From Fragum whitleyi (taxonomy: Eukaryota; Mollusca; Bivalvia; Cardiida; Cardiidae), in NCBI GenBank assembly GCA_948146395.1, contig OX411549.1, forward strand, positions 33,192,693-33,256,692: a stretch of 64,000 bases of DNA, read 5' to 3'. This document shows, in pieces, positions 12,501 through 23,006 of the stretch; position 1 is the stretch's first letter, and each line of letters begins with the position of its first letter. A model generated the notes under the pieces. It ran no database searches, was not told the origin of the DNA, and saw only the letters and a program-made list of their open reading frames with translations. The translations under genes were made by a program, and so were the position numbers.

Positions 12501-14177
12501 ATTCACATTTTTGATTTTTTATTTTTTTATAAGGATATCATATAGATATAAAACATGTTTCGTAGTTGGGCGACCGAAACCTAGTATCTGCAGCTATATT
12601 CAAGCTGTGGTTACGGGTTTTGTGTGTCCAACCGTCGACCAATGGCTTTATAAATAAGATAAAAAAAGAAAGCATGAATAATCAAATGTGAAAGGTAATA
12701 CTGATTTAATGAATGGATATGTTTTTACTTTTTCCTTGTCTCTAATTTAGTTGTATTTTTCATAAAAAATGTTACCTTTATCATGAAACAAACTAATCTT
12801 CTGTAATGAAAAATAATAGCCAGTCTTATATATGATCATATTTTTCTATGAATGTAATAATTTTGTATGTTGGGCCGGTGGCCTTATGTATATGGAATAG
12901 ATGTTATGTTATGTTGTGTTAATACATTTGGAAATTTATTCCCACTTCTTTAGTATTTTGGACGAGACTTTAAACCTAGGTCTAGTCTCCGCATTAACTT
13001 AGTTGTTGAGTAGGACTTACATTTGTAAAACCTCGTACAACCAACAAGTGTTTTAATAGGAAGCCAACAAACTAACAAAGTTATCCGCCGTTTTTCGTGA
13101 TAGTAGTCACCTCGTAAGGAACCCGTTTCACTAAACTTCTGACGAAAAGATTAATTGTAAGTCAAAATCACAAATCGTACATGGTGTTTTCATTCATTGT
13201 TAGTTTCTGCCTTGCAACATCTCATTGGAATCGTCGTGGAAGGCGATTTCAATAAAATAATGCATAACAGAATTTCTTGTTTAGTTACTACTGTAAAGCA
13301 ATTTTAATTTTTGACTTACGCAAAAGATGATCGTAAGATGTTTAGTAAAACAGGCCCAGGTTTCTTGTGAGCGCTCGAAGCAGGCATATCATTCAAATTA
13401 CCAAAACTAAAGGCTCGGTACTGCTTGCGAGCGCTATCGTACCCAGAACATACGACGTTTGTTTTTTATCAAGATTTTTTTTTTTAATTTTTAGGAATTG
13501 ATGTATGGATGGCTACATGTCTAGTGTTTGTATTTGCGGCTCTTATTGAGTACGCCTACGTTAACGTCCTATCCAGGGTACAAAAACGACGTCAGTCCAC
13601 CATAAGGATCAAATCAGAAACGTCTTCATTAATAGACGATTCAAAAGAAGATTATCCATTGGTAAATATTATTTAGCCATAGAGTAAATCCTATTAGTGT
13701 GAATCAGTTTTCAACACCATTTTCTTTGCTGGGAGCGTTTATGTAACTTTAAGCCAAATATTCTTCTTTGCTTTTCTCATTTCTGTAACCTTTTAGAAAT
13801 TTGAAAAAAAAAAGTTAATGCTATAGATACTAATAACAAATGGTCTATGTCAAGGGCTTGAGAGGCTCTATTAACTTCATTCCAAAGCTTATGATTTGAT
13901 AGTTTCATACCTCCGTGAAACAAAAAACCTTATCATATTCATCTCTTAATTCATCAATCGATTTTATCCGCGTTTTACCAAGTTTAAATTTCTTTATTCC
14001 TTTCCTTTTATGTTTCAGAATTTTCTACCATCTTTGAAATGCTTACCAAGTAGAGAGAAAGCTAGAACGATCGACAAATTATCCCGACTTATCTTCCCTT
14101 CATCTTTTATATTGTTCAATCTGATATACTGGAGTGTCTATGTATTTTGGGAACCCGATCGATCTTACTTAGACTGA
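307..14177 (+). CDS. Cys-loop ligand-gated anion channel, glycine/glutamate receptor-like (3' part, six exons)
   Basis: Exons 307-533, 6780-6862, 8856-8987, 11945-12175, 13495-13661 and 14019-14177 join in frame (999 nt, 332 residues plus stop); the signal peptide and N-terminus lie left of the window. Numbering from 307: loop D WNDSRL, loop [12 protein letters not shown], Cys-loop C83-C97 (13 residues between), loop B ESYGY (102-106), a second disulfide pair C141/C152 typical of GlyR and GluCl, M1 (165-186), M2 starting VPARISLG, M3 (226-248), a short M3-M4 loop of about 50 residues and M4 near the end. PAR before M2 marks anion selectivity in this family. It is a pentameric plasma-membrane channel subunit. 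The ligand cannot be read from sequence: Arg of loop D is kept, but the position equal to GlyR T204 is Gly147. M2 6' is Leu201, not the usual Thr. GlyR versus GluCl remains open; family assignment is secure. Confidence 0.93.
578..910. mobile_element. MITE-like element, GCGACC family, with central palindrome
   Basis: Starts CTTGTTCGAGCGACCACG and ends GTGGCTTAAAACAAG, imperfect inverted ends of about 50 bp. The centre (about 695-780) is a palindrome around AATCGTCTCAATGAGAC. Related ends flank 43478-45005, and a tail of the same family is at 57970-58032. No coding capacity. Confidence 0.6.
1905..2145 (-). mobile_element. tRNA-derived SINE
   Basis: On the - strand about 2142-2075 reads like a tRNA: GGTAGAGCATCGG (A-box region) and GAGTTCGATTCCC (B box). 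Body sequence follows toward lower coordinates. The long + strand ORF over it, with GNRTQDLL, is only a translated antisense tRNA T-arm and not a gene. Confidence 0.6.
2300..6058 (+). pseudogene. Dead LINE retrotransposon, ORF2 (endonuclease and reverse transcriptase), L1/Tx1-like
   Basis: Inside receptor intron a, same strand as the gene. Domains in order: APE-type endonuclease (2365-2979; [27 protein letters not shown]), linker with [12 protein letters not shown] (about 3006), then RT blocks KSPGCDG (3724), [34 protein letters not shown] (4107), GCRQGD (4276) and FADD (4410), and a C-terminal CTFC...HIFFEC zinc-type motif (5707-5756). It is broken by at least five frame changes and several stops (for example at 2370, 2979, 3717, 4217, 4830). 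The endonuclease RLD motif reads RLN. No upstream ORF1 is evident. Clade is a judgement from the RT blocks. Confidence 0.9.
6780..6862 (+). CDS. Receptor exon b: Cys-loop
   Basis: An 83-nt exon between TACTTTCAG and GTAAGTAC. It encodes the first Cys-loop, C then [13 protein letters not shown] then C, followed by YVVMES. The length equals the short conserved Cys-loop exon of glycine receptor genes (from memory). Phases fit both neighbours. Confidence 0.93.
6990..7239. mobile_element. MITE-1 copy (TGACC inverted ends, inner palindrome)
   Basis: Starts TGACCCGTCACGCGAGAAGG and ends GGTCCCTTATCGCTTGACGG, inverted ends of about 30 bp. An inner palindrome around ACTGCGCAGACTAACTAG. Other copies: 29053-29312, 33119-33333 (degenerate), 34635-34896, 42893-43152, 53021-53282. 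It lies 128 bp after receptor exon b. Confidence 0.75.
7445..7690. repeat. MITE-6 palindromic repeat, two overlapping units
   Basis: Two partial copies of a palindromic family built from GTTCAGGAT and CAAAGCGGGGTATAAT in both orientations. A cleaner copy is at 11521-11646, with diverged ones at 25336-25455 and 26714-26888. The 119-codon ORF here is a by-product. Confidence 0.6.
8027..8186. repeat. Perfect 40-bp tandem repeat, four copies
   Basis: Unit begins TTGATCACTTATTCGATTAG; starts at 8031, 8071, 8111 and 8151 with no differences that I can see, the last unit missing its final four bases. Lies in the receptor intron between exons b and c. Confidence 0.95.
8856..8987 (+). CDS. Receptor exon c: loops B and F, first half of loop C
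   Basis: Acceptor ACAATTTCAG ends at 8855; donor GTAAGTAC starts at 8988. It encodes [21 protein letters not shown] and RCDRQYIG. An alternative donor three bases earlier (after 8984) would shorten loop C by one residue, but GTAAGT is much stronger and gives the standard ten residues between the loop C cysteines. Confidence 0.92.
9248..9552. mobile_element. MITE-like element with GGGCGTA ends
   Basis: Left end AAGGGCGTAACTCC and right end AGATACGCCCGTG are inverted. Inside is a local palindrome CTACAGCTTATTC / GAATAAGCTGTAG (9341-9395). No coding content. Confidence 0.5.
9600..11444. mobile_element. Tandem-unit element, family A
   Basis: Begins CTAGAGGCGCTTGAGCGCC, holds several degenerate units of about 150 bp (each with TCTGAGAAAATGATTTTCAA, GACCTC-GCCCA and TGATCACAATA), then a GGAC-rich run (11365-11400) and the palindrome GGCCTTTCGGCC near 11423 followed by AGCTAATAAAA. 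Non-coding. A 5' fragment is at 41752-42190 and another copy, interrupted, spans 35965-39521. Confidence 0.75.
11521..11646. repeat. Long hairpin (MITE-6), arms about 59 bp
   Basis: 11521-11579 is a near-perfect inverted copy of 11588-11646, from CTGCGTTCAGGATC to GATCCTGAACGCAG, with GGGGTATAATTGGAAAA in the arms and an 8-base loop. An RNA copy would fold strongly. It lies 0.3 kb before receptor exon d. Confidence 0.85.
11680..11918. mobile_element. MITE-2 copy (GAGCCTGT inverted ends)
   Basis: Ends ATTGAGCCTGTACGTGACAT and GTCACACATAGGCTCAAT are inverted. Centre contains GCTGTGCGGGTGCACAGGC. Ends 26 bp before receptor exon d. Other copies: 25206-25529, 42584-42783, 47857-48082, 52425-52661. 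Confidence 0.75.
11945..12175 (+). CDS. Receptor exon d: loop C end, M1, M2
   Basis: Acceptor ATTTCGCAG ends at 11944, donor GTAAAATT starts at 12176. It encodes NYTC (second loop C cysteine), M1 ([18 protein letters not shown]), the M1-M2 turn DMDAVPAR and the pore helix through [18 protein letters not shown]. Pore residues: 2' Ser, 6' Leu, 9' Leu. Confidence 0.95.
13119..13359. mobile_element. MITE-7 copy (CTTACAA type, palindromic)
   Basis: Begins ACCCGTTTCACTAAACTTCT and ends with its inverted form TTTAGTAAAACAGGCCC. It carries the central palindrome ATTGGAATCGTCGTGG. Other copies are at 30537-30780 and, cut short, at 59940-60052. Confidence 0.7.
13495..13661 (+). CDS. Receptor exon e: M3 and start of cytoplasmic loop
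   Basis: Poly-T tract and TTTTTAG acceptor, donor GTAAATAT at 13662. It encodes [20 protein letters not shown] (M3) and AYVNVL, then a basic and Ser-rich start of the cytoplasmic loop ([17 protein letters not shown]). Ends in phase 0. Confidence 0.94.
14019..14177 (+). CDS. Receptor last exon: M3-M4 loop end and M4
   Basis: Acceptor TATGTTTCAG. It encodes the end of the loop ([17 protein letters not shown]) and M4 ([17 protein letters not shown]), then a short tail EPDRSYLD and TGA at 14175-14177. The match to the family's conserved pre-M4 motif is clear. Confidence 0.94.
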   Translation, partial: NFLPSLKCLPSREKARTIDKLSRLIFPSSFILFNLIYWSVYVFWEPDRSYLD

Positions 14178-16930
14178 ATATTTACTGAAAGTTTATCTTC
14201 TGGGCTAATGCATAATTAAATCAAGATATGTCTTATTTATCTTTTTTAATTGCGTAATACTTTTATTCAATGTTTTTCTTGAAGCATTTATTATGCACAC
14301 GATACCTTTCAAAATACTCTAAATTCATTTTATTTATAAACAATTTATCTCGGAATTTATCATGTGAACAGGTGAATGTATTATCAACCATTTTGTAATT
14401 TTCCCAATCGATTAAAAACTTTCGGTGCGAAAGGGTGTTAGACAGCTCGAAATAGCTCCAATGAGTGTTTTCAAGTTTAAATAATAGACCATCAAGCAAA
14501 CAAGGGATGCAAAAGAAACTAATATGGTTGGTTTTAAAGTATTGCGCATTCTGAATGAGGAAAACAATCAAAGTTTTAGATTTCGTTAAGATTGTTCATT
14601 TTCCTTTATACGTTAATTATCAAAATAAATTCTAAGATTGACTTCTGCTGCGTGTGATCTTTTTCTAAAATTTGTGCTTCAAATTTCAATGAGTTTATTG
14701 AAATAGCGAAATACATGAAGGCTTTTGAATGAATGGTCATGAAAGACAAACTTTATTAAACTGGTCATGTATAAACAGATAAAAACATGGCTTTGCCGAG
14801 TTAGATGACAAGTTTTATCGATTCGACGATTCTTGAACACATATTCGATATTATTGTAACAAGTGAATATAACCCCAATTTTTGCAATAATTGACACCAT
14901 TCTCGAATATCATAAAGGGGATGATCGTTTGTTTCTTGTAATGATCGATTTATATTTTATTGGGTGAACAACAAAAGGTATATTTACACGATTGACGAAG
15001 CTACGAGTGAAAATATAGCATTTTTGTTCGTGAAATGAAATGTAAATCGATCTTACTCGAAGAACAAGCGATCATTATATTTCTTGAATGCAAAATTGAG
15101 ACAAAATGTAAATATTTAGGACAAATTTTCTTAAAGCGATTCATTTTGTACGTAAGTGTTATGCAACATTCATGAAGACGTCACTTATTGGGCTCAGCTT
15201 AGATAACGTCAGATACGGTGAAATGAACGGAAGCGGGGTTTAAGTTTGTGAAATCTTACTAGTTAGGCGGCGAGTTTATCAAATACATGTAATACTCTCG
15301 AAAATCCCCCAAAAGGCATTAAAGGAACAATTTTATTTTTTTTTTCATTTTTTCCAACGTTACATATAATGCCGTTCATAAACGTAATCAAAAGTACGAG
15401 GGGCGATCCAGGAATTCGTATGATTTGCCCATAACTTTCGTACTTCTAGCTTGCTCGATATGTATTTTGAAAATATTGTACTTCAGTATCTTTGAATTAC
15501 ATGGAAGTTATTTACTTCACAGAATATTATTTCGCTACCTTATGTTCCGTTACCGTAAGAATACATTGGTGTGGATGGAGGGGGAATACACAAAAGTGAA
15601 AAAATATGTCAAATAAATAGTATTTTCTTTCATATTAGTTACTATTTACTTGGTGCGTGTAAATACGGGGCTAGAAGGAAATCTTTAGTCATGATTTAAA
15701 CATTGTTTGTGTGGGTTTATGGACACACAAGAAGAAATATATCCAAGGGTTTATTGCCAAGACGTGAACAAACAGAGGTGAATGCTCTAAAATCAGTTAT
15801 AAACTCACTGATATATTTAAGATTATTGGAAATATCGAAATAAAATCTATAAGAGAACAATTTTTTTTCAAATTCCCCTGATATTAAAGATGTTCGACAA
15901 GGTTAATCGTTCTGGAAATTCATTTAATGGCGCTGACAAAATTGATCTCCACTTTTTAAATCGGACTGCGAAGCAGTCGATTTATATATACCGTTTTCCA
16001 GAAATCCAGTCTGTTTGGCCCACTACATTTTTACCATCATCTTCTGAGCAATGTGTTCAAACCAAATTATGTGTTTTCAAACACCGAAGAAACGGCCCTT
16101 TCAGTCACAATCTACAAACTTTGTTTTTATCTTATATACTTTTCGACAAATAGAGAAGAGGCTAATACAAAATTTGATGTAATTTTCGCTTTCAGTAATT
16201 ACCAGTCAGTATTTTCAGTGATTATAATAAGATTTTCGGTTGAGTAAAGGAGTTGAAACGTACAATAGGTTAACTGTATAATAAATTTGTAGCACTTACA
16301 ATATTACTGCTCTGATGTTTTTCTCGAACGGTCCTTTACCAGTTGTAGGGCTGACAAACAATCAAATTCTGTTATGATTATCACTCGGTCAAAACCCACG
16401 CGTAAATTCAGACCACGTGGTAGATGCAAATGGACATCGTCTGCTCGAAATGTGTCAATTAAGTTGTTTGTCATTGGTCAATAGTCGTCTGCACTCAAAC
16501 AGGGAGCGTGGGAAGTAAACTTTGGGCAAGTTCATATCGGACGCGGTTTCGACCCGAGTAAACCGGGTTTCCACCAGAACGACCTCGGTATCGACACTAG
16601 TGATGTCATTTTAACCTTTCAACCTCGACGCTTCTGATCCTGGGTCAGACCGGTGTTACTTGGGTTCCAAAATGGCGTCGAAAATAGTGCACAATAATTC
16701 AATTACAAAAATTTAAATGTTCTCTATTACTTTAAACAACAAATACTTTTTTCTTATTGTATATAGTATTTTGCACGAGTTTATCACATTTCTTAATGGG
16801 ATAACGATGTTTCATGGTTAATTAATTATCGTAGCGGTAAATGTGAAGTTTGTTTACTACCACAAGTGGGTAACTCCGATCCAATGAATGTCCTTTCTGC
16901 GAATGCATATTACAGTCAATTTTAGATTAT
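14178..16930. other. Intergenic stretch, no gene recognised
   Basis: Apart from the receptor 3' UTR and candidate polyA signal I see only short chance ORFs and AT-rich sequence here. No domain, RNA gene or repeat family was recognised. Confidence 0.5.
14624..14629 (+). promoter_or_regulatory. Candidate polyadenylation signal of the receptor gene
   Basis: First AATAAA on the + strand that I see after the receptor stop codon, about 450 bases downstream. Position is reasonable for a short 3' UTR; no transcript evidence. Confidence 0.35.
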
Positions 16931-17720
16931 TACATCATCACACGCGACTCCCGGGCTGCCATTTGAATTTCCCCTTTTTTTCGCATGGCGGAATGAGTAC
17001 TGTTGACTATGTGTTAATAGAAATAATTTTGTAATTTTGAAATATTTGATTTCAATGAGCACTCTGATCACGCTCCAATCCTATTTTCAATAAATTCAAA
17101 TTTGAGTATGAAGAAAAATTATTCAACAACAAATAAACCGACAAAAACATACGATAAACTGATATAGGATAGCAGTAAGAGCGATCTATTTTTAGAACAA
17201 CTCATGAATGATCATAGAGTGCTGCTAGATTTAATCGATTGGTCAGAAACCAGAAACCAAAGATATAAATAGCATAGTTGGCGATTTCACGTGTTTCTTG
17301 AGGGAAAATGCATTTACAGTATTTGGGAAAACCTAATGCTTGAAAACATGTTGGCAATCAAAGTTGTAAATAGTTTAATGAAAAATGTTTGTTGCTAAAC
17401 AGGCTTTTAAACTCTATAGAGAGAGGAATAATATTAATAGACAAGCTTTTAGCTTGGCGCGTGCATATTATAACAACGTAAAAAATCTGCTAAGAAATAA
17501 TTTAGACTAGCAGAGGGCTATCGAATCAGCAAACTTTTAAAATCGGACCCACGAGGTTTGATGAACTGGCGATGTCCTCGAAAAGATGGAGTGTTAAGAC
17601 AAAAAACTCACAAATTGGGCAAATACTTTACCAACTTTTATTGTCCAAATTTGAGCCCTTTTGATTGGCGAACTATTGCAATATCCCAGCCTCTCAATGA
17701 TGTCCGATTTACAGTGCTGG
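16930..17720 (+). pseudogene. Relic of a second LINE (endonuclease end and linker)
   Basis: Translated pieces in shifting frames give STVDYVLIE (about 16996) and EHSDHAPILFSI (about 17058), the last two conserved blocks of APE-type endonucleases. A linker follows with FTCFLRENAFTVFGK and an Arg/Lys-rich helix (about 17280-17500). Many stops and frameshifts; no reverse transcriptase blocks found. The spacing differs from the LINE at 2300-6058, so it is probably another family. Confidence 0.6.
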
Positions 17721-18307
17721 CAGCACTTTGATTCTTCTTGTTGTAAGGACACTGCGTCTGTGACACTTATCTGACAGAAGGGGGTGTATTTTTTACAAAA
17801 TATTGATGCAACATAGAGAAAAATAATTCCAGCATGTTGGGTTGTCAGACAGAGAAGTGTATAAGAGGAAATAAGGAACGTGTAGAGAAGAGTTTATTAA
17901 TGACGTCACATTAAACCGTTCTTGCTCCTCCACCAAGACTAGAGGCATGCTCTAAGTCTTAAATTTGTCACTGTACAACCACTATTATAAGTATGTATTC
18001 ATTTTTTTATGTTTGTTGCATAGGTATCACATGAAATGTCAATTTATTTTTTGTTTTGATAATCAACCTTCCAAAAGTTTTATTAACCTATTTTACGAAC
18101 TTTTTGATTAACCCTCATATTATGACATCATTTTAACAGTTACAAAAAAAAGTTGCCAAAGGCTCTAAGCTCATTTGCATAAATATTAAAGTTACGTGTG
18201 TAGTGTAATAAGACCATGTTATATCAAAAATATTAAATGGGGTTATTTCACTCTCGCAACGTGGGTCATATTATGAATGTACAAGTACTGGAAGCTAATC
18301 TACAATT

Positions 18308-18668
18308 AGTAACATCGTGAAATTGACAAATAGAACCATTATAAATCGCCCACTCAACGCTCCATTCATTCATTCCAAACATTCACTCAAACCATTCAGA
18401 AAGATCAACAACCATAAAAATGAATTAAGCAATAACCAAATTGCGATTTCACCAAAATAATTGAAGTTTTAAGCGTCTGATTGGTTCTTAAAGAAATAGG
18501 AAGATATTTATAGAACTTTCATGCTTATTTTATTTAAGGGAGGAAATACATATCACTAAATTAGCAATATTGGATTACCTCCTTGAAATTTCACTCAAAA
18601 CTCGCTCCTCTCACTCATTCAATTTCTTTCCAAAATCATTGTCAATTTCACGATTTTATAAACGGTAC
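18308..18668. mobile_element. MITE-8 copy (AACATCGTGAAATTGAC ends)
   Basis: Inverted ends AACATCGTGAAATTGAC and GTCAATTTCACGATTTT. The interior has CCACTCAACGC-type and AGGGAGG...CCTCC inverted segments. Related sequence at 33435-33885, 58640-58800 and 60055-60935. Confidence 0.65.
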
Positions 18669-18790
18669 CATGAAAATCCACCTATCTACATGTGCATGTG
18701 TCTGCCCTTGACAAAACTCTATACTGAGCAAGAGAAATGAAGATAATAAAAGAAAAAGATTTATAAATGCTTTTCAGTTAGTTTATTTAA

Positions 18791-21700
18791 AACAAGTGCA
18801 TGTCGTATTGCGATGCAATATAGGAGTCCCCCACCGGATAACAAAAATTCCTTTCTTATAATATATCTCCTACTAACTAGATCTATAACTGTGTACAAAA
18901 TTTGAAGTTGCTAGCACATTAGGTTTTGAACAAAATGTCCCAAACAAAAATATAAGAGTAAAAACAACCAATGGCAAAAACTCCAAAAGTGGGCGGAGAA
19001 GAATGATTCTTGTACATGCCACTTGTCCTCAATGAGATCTATAAGTGTACCAAGTTTAAAGTTGCTAGCACTGATGGCTCAGGAGATATGGTCCGGACAA
19101 AAATGTCATTATAAAAAACAACAACAGACAATTACTAAAAAAGTGGATGTGGCAGAGTAACAGTTCTTAAGCATTACACTTCTTCTCAATGAGACCTAGC
19201 AGTGTACAAAGTTTGAAGTTGCTAGGGCTTATGGTTTAGAAGATATAGCCCGGACAAGAATGTAAGGGTAGAAACAACAAAGGGCAATAACTCAAAAAGT
19301 GGACATGGCAGAGTGACAGTTCTTGTACATGACACTTGTCCTCAATGATATCTACAAGTGTAGCAAGTTTGAAGTTTCTAGCACTTATGGTTAAGAAGAT
19401 ATGTTCCGGACAAAAATGTAAAGGTTAAAAATGACAAAGGGCAATAACTCAAAAAGTGGGTGTGGCAGAGTAACTGTTCTTGTACATGACAATTGTCCTC
19501 AATAAGATCTATACATGTACAAAGTTTAAAGTTGCTAGCACTTATACTTTAGGAGATATGATCCGGACAAGAATGTAAGACTAAAAACATCAAAGGGCAA
19601 TAACACAAAAAGTGGACATGGCAGAGTAACAGTTCTTGTACATGACACTTGTCCTGGATAAGATCTATCAATGTACAAAGTTTGAAGTGGCTAGCACTTA
19701 TGGTTTAGGAGATACGATCCGCACAAGAATGTAAGGCTAAACACAACAAAGGGCAATAACTAAAAAATGGGTGTGGCAGAGTTATGGATCTTAAAAATGA
19801 CACTTCTCCTTAATGAGATCTATCAGTGTACAAAGTTTGAAGTTGCTAGCACACATAGTTTAGGAGATATGTTCTGTACAAGAATGTAAGGGTAAAAACA
19901 ACAAAGGGCAATAACTCAAAAAGTGGGCGTGGCAGAGTATTGGTTCTTGTACATGACACTTCTCCTCAATGAGATCTATAAGTGTACCAAGTTTGAAGTT
20001 GCTAGCACTTATGGTTTAGAAGATATAGCCCGGACAAGAATGTAAGGGTAAAAAACAACCAATGGCAAAAACTCAAAAAGTTGGCGTGGCAGAGTAACGG
20101 TTCTTGAACATGACACTTCTCCTCAATGAGATCTATAAGTGTACCAAGTTTGAAGTTGCTAGCACACATAGTTTAGGAGATATGTTCTGGACAAGAATGT
20201 AAGGGTAAAAACAACAAAGGGCAAAACTCAAAAAAAGGGTGTGGCAGAGTAACGGTTCTTGAACATGACACTTCTCCTCAATGAGATCTATAAGTGTACC
20301 AAGTTTTAAGTTGTTAGCAAATATGGTTTAGAAGATATAGCCCGGACAAGAATGTAAGGGTAAAAACAACAAGAGTTGTCCGCAGACAACGTAGCTCGCC
20401 CAAACAGCTGCTTGTCACAAACAGCGCTTGACCGAAGACCGAAGTTCAAAGTGGTTTCTTTCAATGTTAAAGTCCATGATCTAATATATATCTGTTTGAG
20501 TAGTAATTAAGAAATATAAAAACTTTTTTTGTTTAAATTGCATGTATAAGGTTAGGGTAAAGTGAAAGCCTACAAGCAGATGAGGTTACCAATGGAATTT
20601 CTTTGTATCTAACATGAAGTTTTTCTTTAAAATTTTTCTAAGTCCACAAAAGGTAAAGATCAAGGTCAAATTGTGAAGGACCTTGGTCTCTGTAGAAGCC
20701 TATCACCTAGTGAGTATGTGTATGAAGTAATAATGTCCCTGAGTAAAGCATTTAGAAAATATAAGCAAGGTTAAATTTTTGGTTAAAGTTTTTCAGTTTA
20801 AGTTTTTCCAAGTCCATAAAAGGTCAAGGTCAAGGTCAAATTATCAAGGCCCTTGGTTTCTGGTGAAAGCCTTTCATCTGGTGACTATGTATATGAAGTA
20901 ATGATGTCCCTAGGTTAAAGCATTCAGAAAATATAAGCAAAGTTAAAGTTTTTGGTAAAGAATTTCGGTTAAAGTATTTCTAAGTTCATAAAAGGTCAAG
21001 GTCAAATTATCAAGGACCTTGATCTCTCACAAAAGCCTATCACCTAATGAGTATGTATATGAAGTAATGATGTCCCTAGGTTAAAGCATTCAGAAAATAA
21101 TAAGCAAGGTTAAAGTTTTTGGTTAAAGTTTTCAGTTAAAGTTTTTCTAAGTCCACAAATGGTAAAGGTCAAGGTCAAATTGTGAAGGACCTTGGTCTCT
21201 GGTGAAAGCCTATCACCTGGTGAGTATATATATGAAGCTATGATGTCCCTAGGTTAGAGCATTAAAAAAATATATGCAAGGTCAAAGAATTTGGTTAAAG
21301 TTTTTTGGTTAAAGTTTTTCTAAGTCCACAAAGGGTCAAGGTCAAGGTCAAATTGTCAAGGACCTTTGTCTATGGTGAAAGCCTAACACCTAATGAGTGT
21401 GAATATGAAGTAATGATGTCTCTAGTTTAAAGCTTACAGAAAATATAAGCAAGGTTAAAGTTTTTTTGGTTAAAGTTTTTGGTTAAAGTTTTTGGTTAAA
21501 GTTTTTTTTGAAAGGGTCAAGGTCACAGTCTAAAGGTCATTTCGACATGGATGTTGGTCTCAAATGAAAGCCTATGCCCTAATGAGTGTTTCTGTAAAAA
21601 ATAAAGCCTCTAGGATAAATATTGATAGAAATAAAAAACTTTAACCTAATGCAGACGCCGACACCGATGCTGACGCTGACATCCGAGGGTATGACAATAG

Positions 21701-21987
21701 CTCTTCCGAGACTTTCGTCCCAGGCGAGCTAACAAAGGGCAATAACTCAAAAAGTGGGCATGGCAGAGTAAATGTTCTTAAACATGACACTTTTTCTCAA
21801 TGAGATCTATAAGTGTACCAAGTTTGAAGTTGCTAGCACATATGGTTTAGAAGATATAGCCCAGACAAAAGTGTGACGGACAGACGGACAGACAGACGGA
21901 CAGAGGGACAGACGGACAGACGGATGGACAGACGGAATCGAGCAAACCTATAGTCCCCCAACCAGTAACCGGTGGGGGACTAATAAA
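18791..21987. mobile_element. Tandem-unit element, family E, 3.2 kb, interrupted
   Basis: Starts ACAAGTGCATG, then AGTCCCCCACCGG (18825); ends CCGGTGGGGGACTAATAAAA, the inverted match (21969). Inside are about a dozen degenerate units of roughly 155 bp, each with GTGGCAGAGTAAC, CTCAATGAGATCTATAAGTG and AAGTTGCTAGCAC, then a run of GGACAGAC repeats (21873-21935). Non-coding. Interrupted by family F at 20373-21730. Confidence 0.85.
20373..21730. mobile_element. Tandem-unit element, family F, nested in E
   Basis: Starts GAGTTGTCCGCAGACAACG with inner AGCTCGCC and ends CCCAGGCGAGCT. AACAA flanks both sides (20368-20372 and 21731-21735) and the host repeat reads through if one copy is removed, so this is a 5-bp target duplication. 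About seven degenerate units of roughly 165 bp, each with AAGGTCAAGGTCAAATT and TGAAAGCCTATCACC. Confidence 0.85.
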
Positions 21988-22154
21988 ACTTAAATGTCAG
22001 ACAAAATCAGAACTATCAAAATGAAATTGAATTTTCGATATTTGCTTAAAAATATATCATGGATTATGAAATAAGTACATGATAACAAAGAATATTGAAT
22101 ATGTAAAACAAAAATGTAACACAAATGCGAATATATAAATCAATTAAGATACAA

Positions 22155-23006
22155 CAAGACCATGATTCCTAGATTGCTCTCCTGAGTCTATTTAATCCCT
22201 GGGACATCACATTAATTAAATAGGCAGATGTCAACAAGGAGACAATTTCTACATATGATCAATACCAGGAAATGTTTTCAGCAAAGAGCAAGACAGATAT
22301 GCCTTTTTGCTCTTTGATTTTTTGAAAAAAAGGGTTGCACCCGGGTGAAGCCCAAATGTGACCCCAGGGTCTTGATATGAACAAACTTGATAGAGGTCCA
22401 TTAGATGATGCTACAAACTAAATATGAAAGCTGTCTGCCTTCTGGTTTCAGAGAAGAAGATTTTTGAAGGTTTTCTTATTTTCGTCCATCATGCTCAGAT
22501 GGGCTAAAAGGGATGCACCTGGATGGAGTCCAAATATGACCCCAGGGTCTTGATCTGAACAAACTTGGTAGGGGCCTACTATATGATGCTACATACCAAA
22601 AATGAAAGTTGTGTGCCCTCTGGTTTGGGAAGAGAAGATTTTAAAAGATTTTCGCTCTTTGATTCTATGTCAAAAGGGTTGCTCCCAGGTTGAGCCCAGA
22701 TATGATCCTAGGGTCTTGATATGAATAAAATTGGTAGAGGTCCATAAGATGATGCTACATACTAAATATGAAAGCTGTCTGCCTTCTGGTTTTAGAGAAG
22801 GAGAAAGTTAAGGGTGGATTTTATTTATTTGACCAACTTTGGTAGAGCTTGACCCAAGGAAGATCCCTGCAAAGTTTCATCAAGATTGGCCCACTGGTTT
22901 AGGAGGAGAATATGTTTAAAGAAATTGTGGGCGACGCACGACTGACGACGGACATTCTATGATCAAAATAGCTCACCTTGAGCACTTCATGCTCAGGTGA
23001 GCTAAA
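22155..23006. mobile_element. Tandem-unit element, family B-like
   Basis: Starts ACAAGACCATGATTCCTAG and ends with the palindrome AGCTCACCTTGAGCAC...GTGAGCT (22968-23004). Four degenerate units contain ACCCCAGGGTCTTGAT and TTCTGGTTT-AGAGAAG. Non-coding. Confidence 0.75.
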
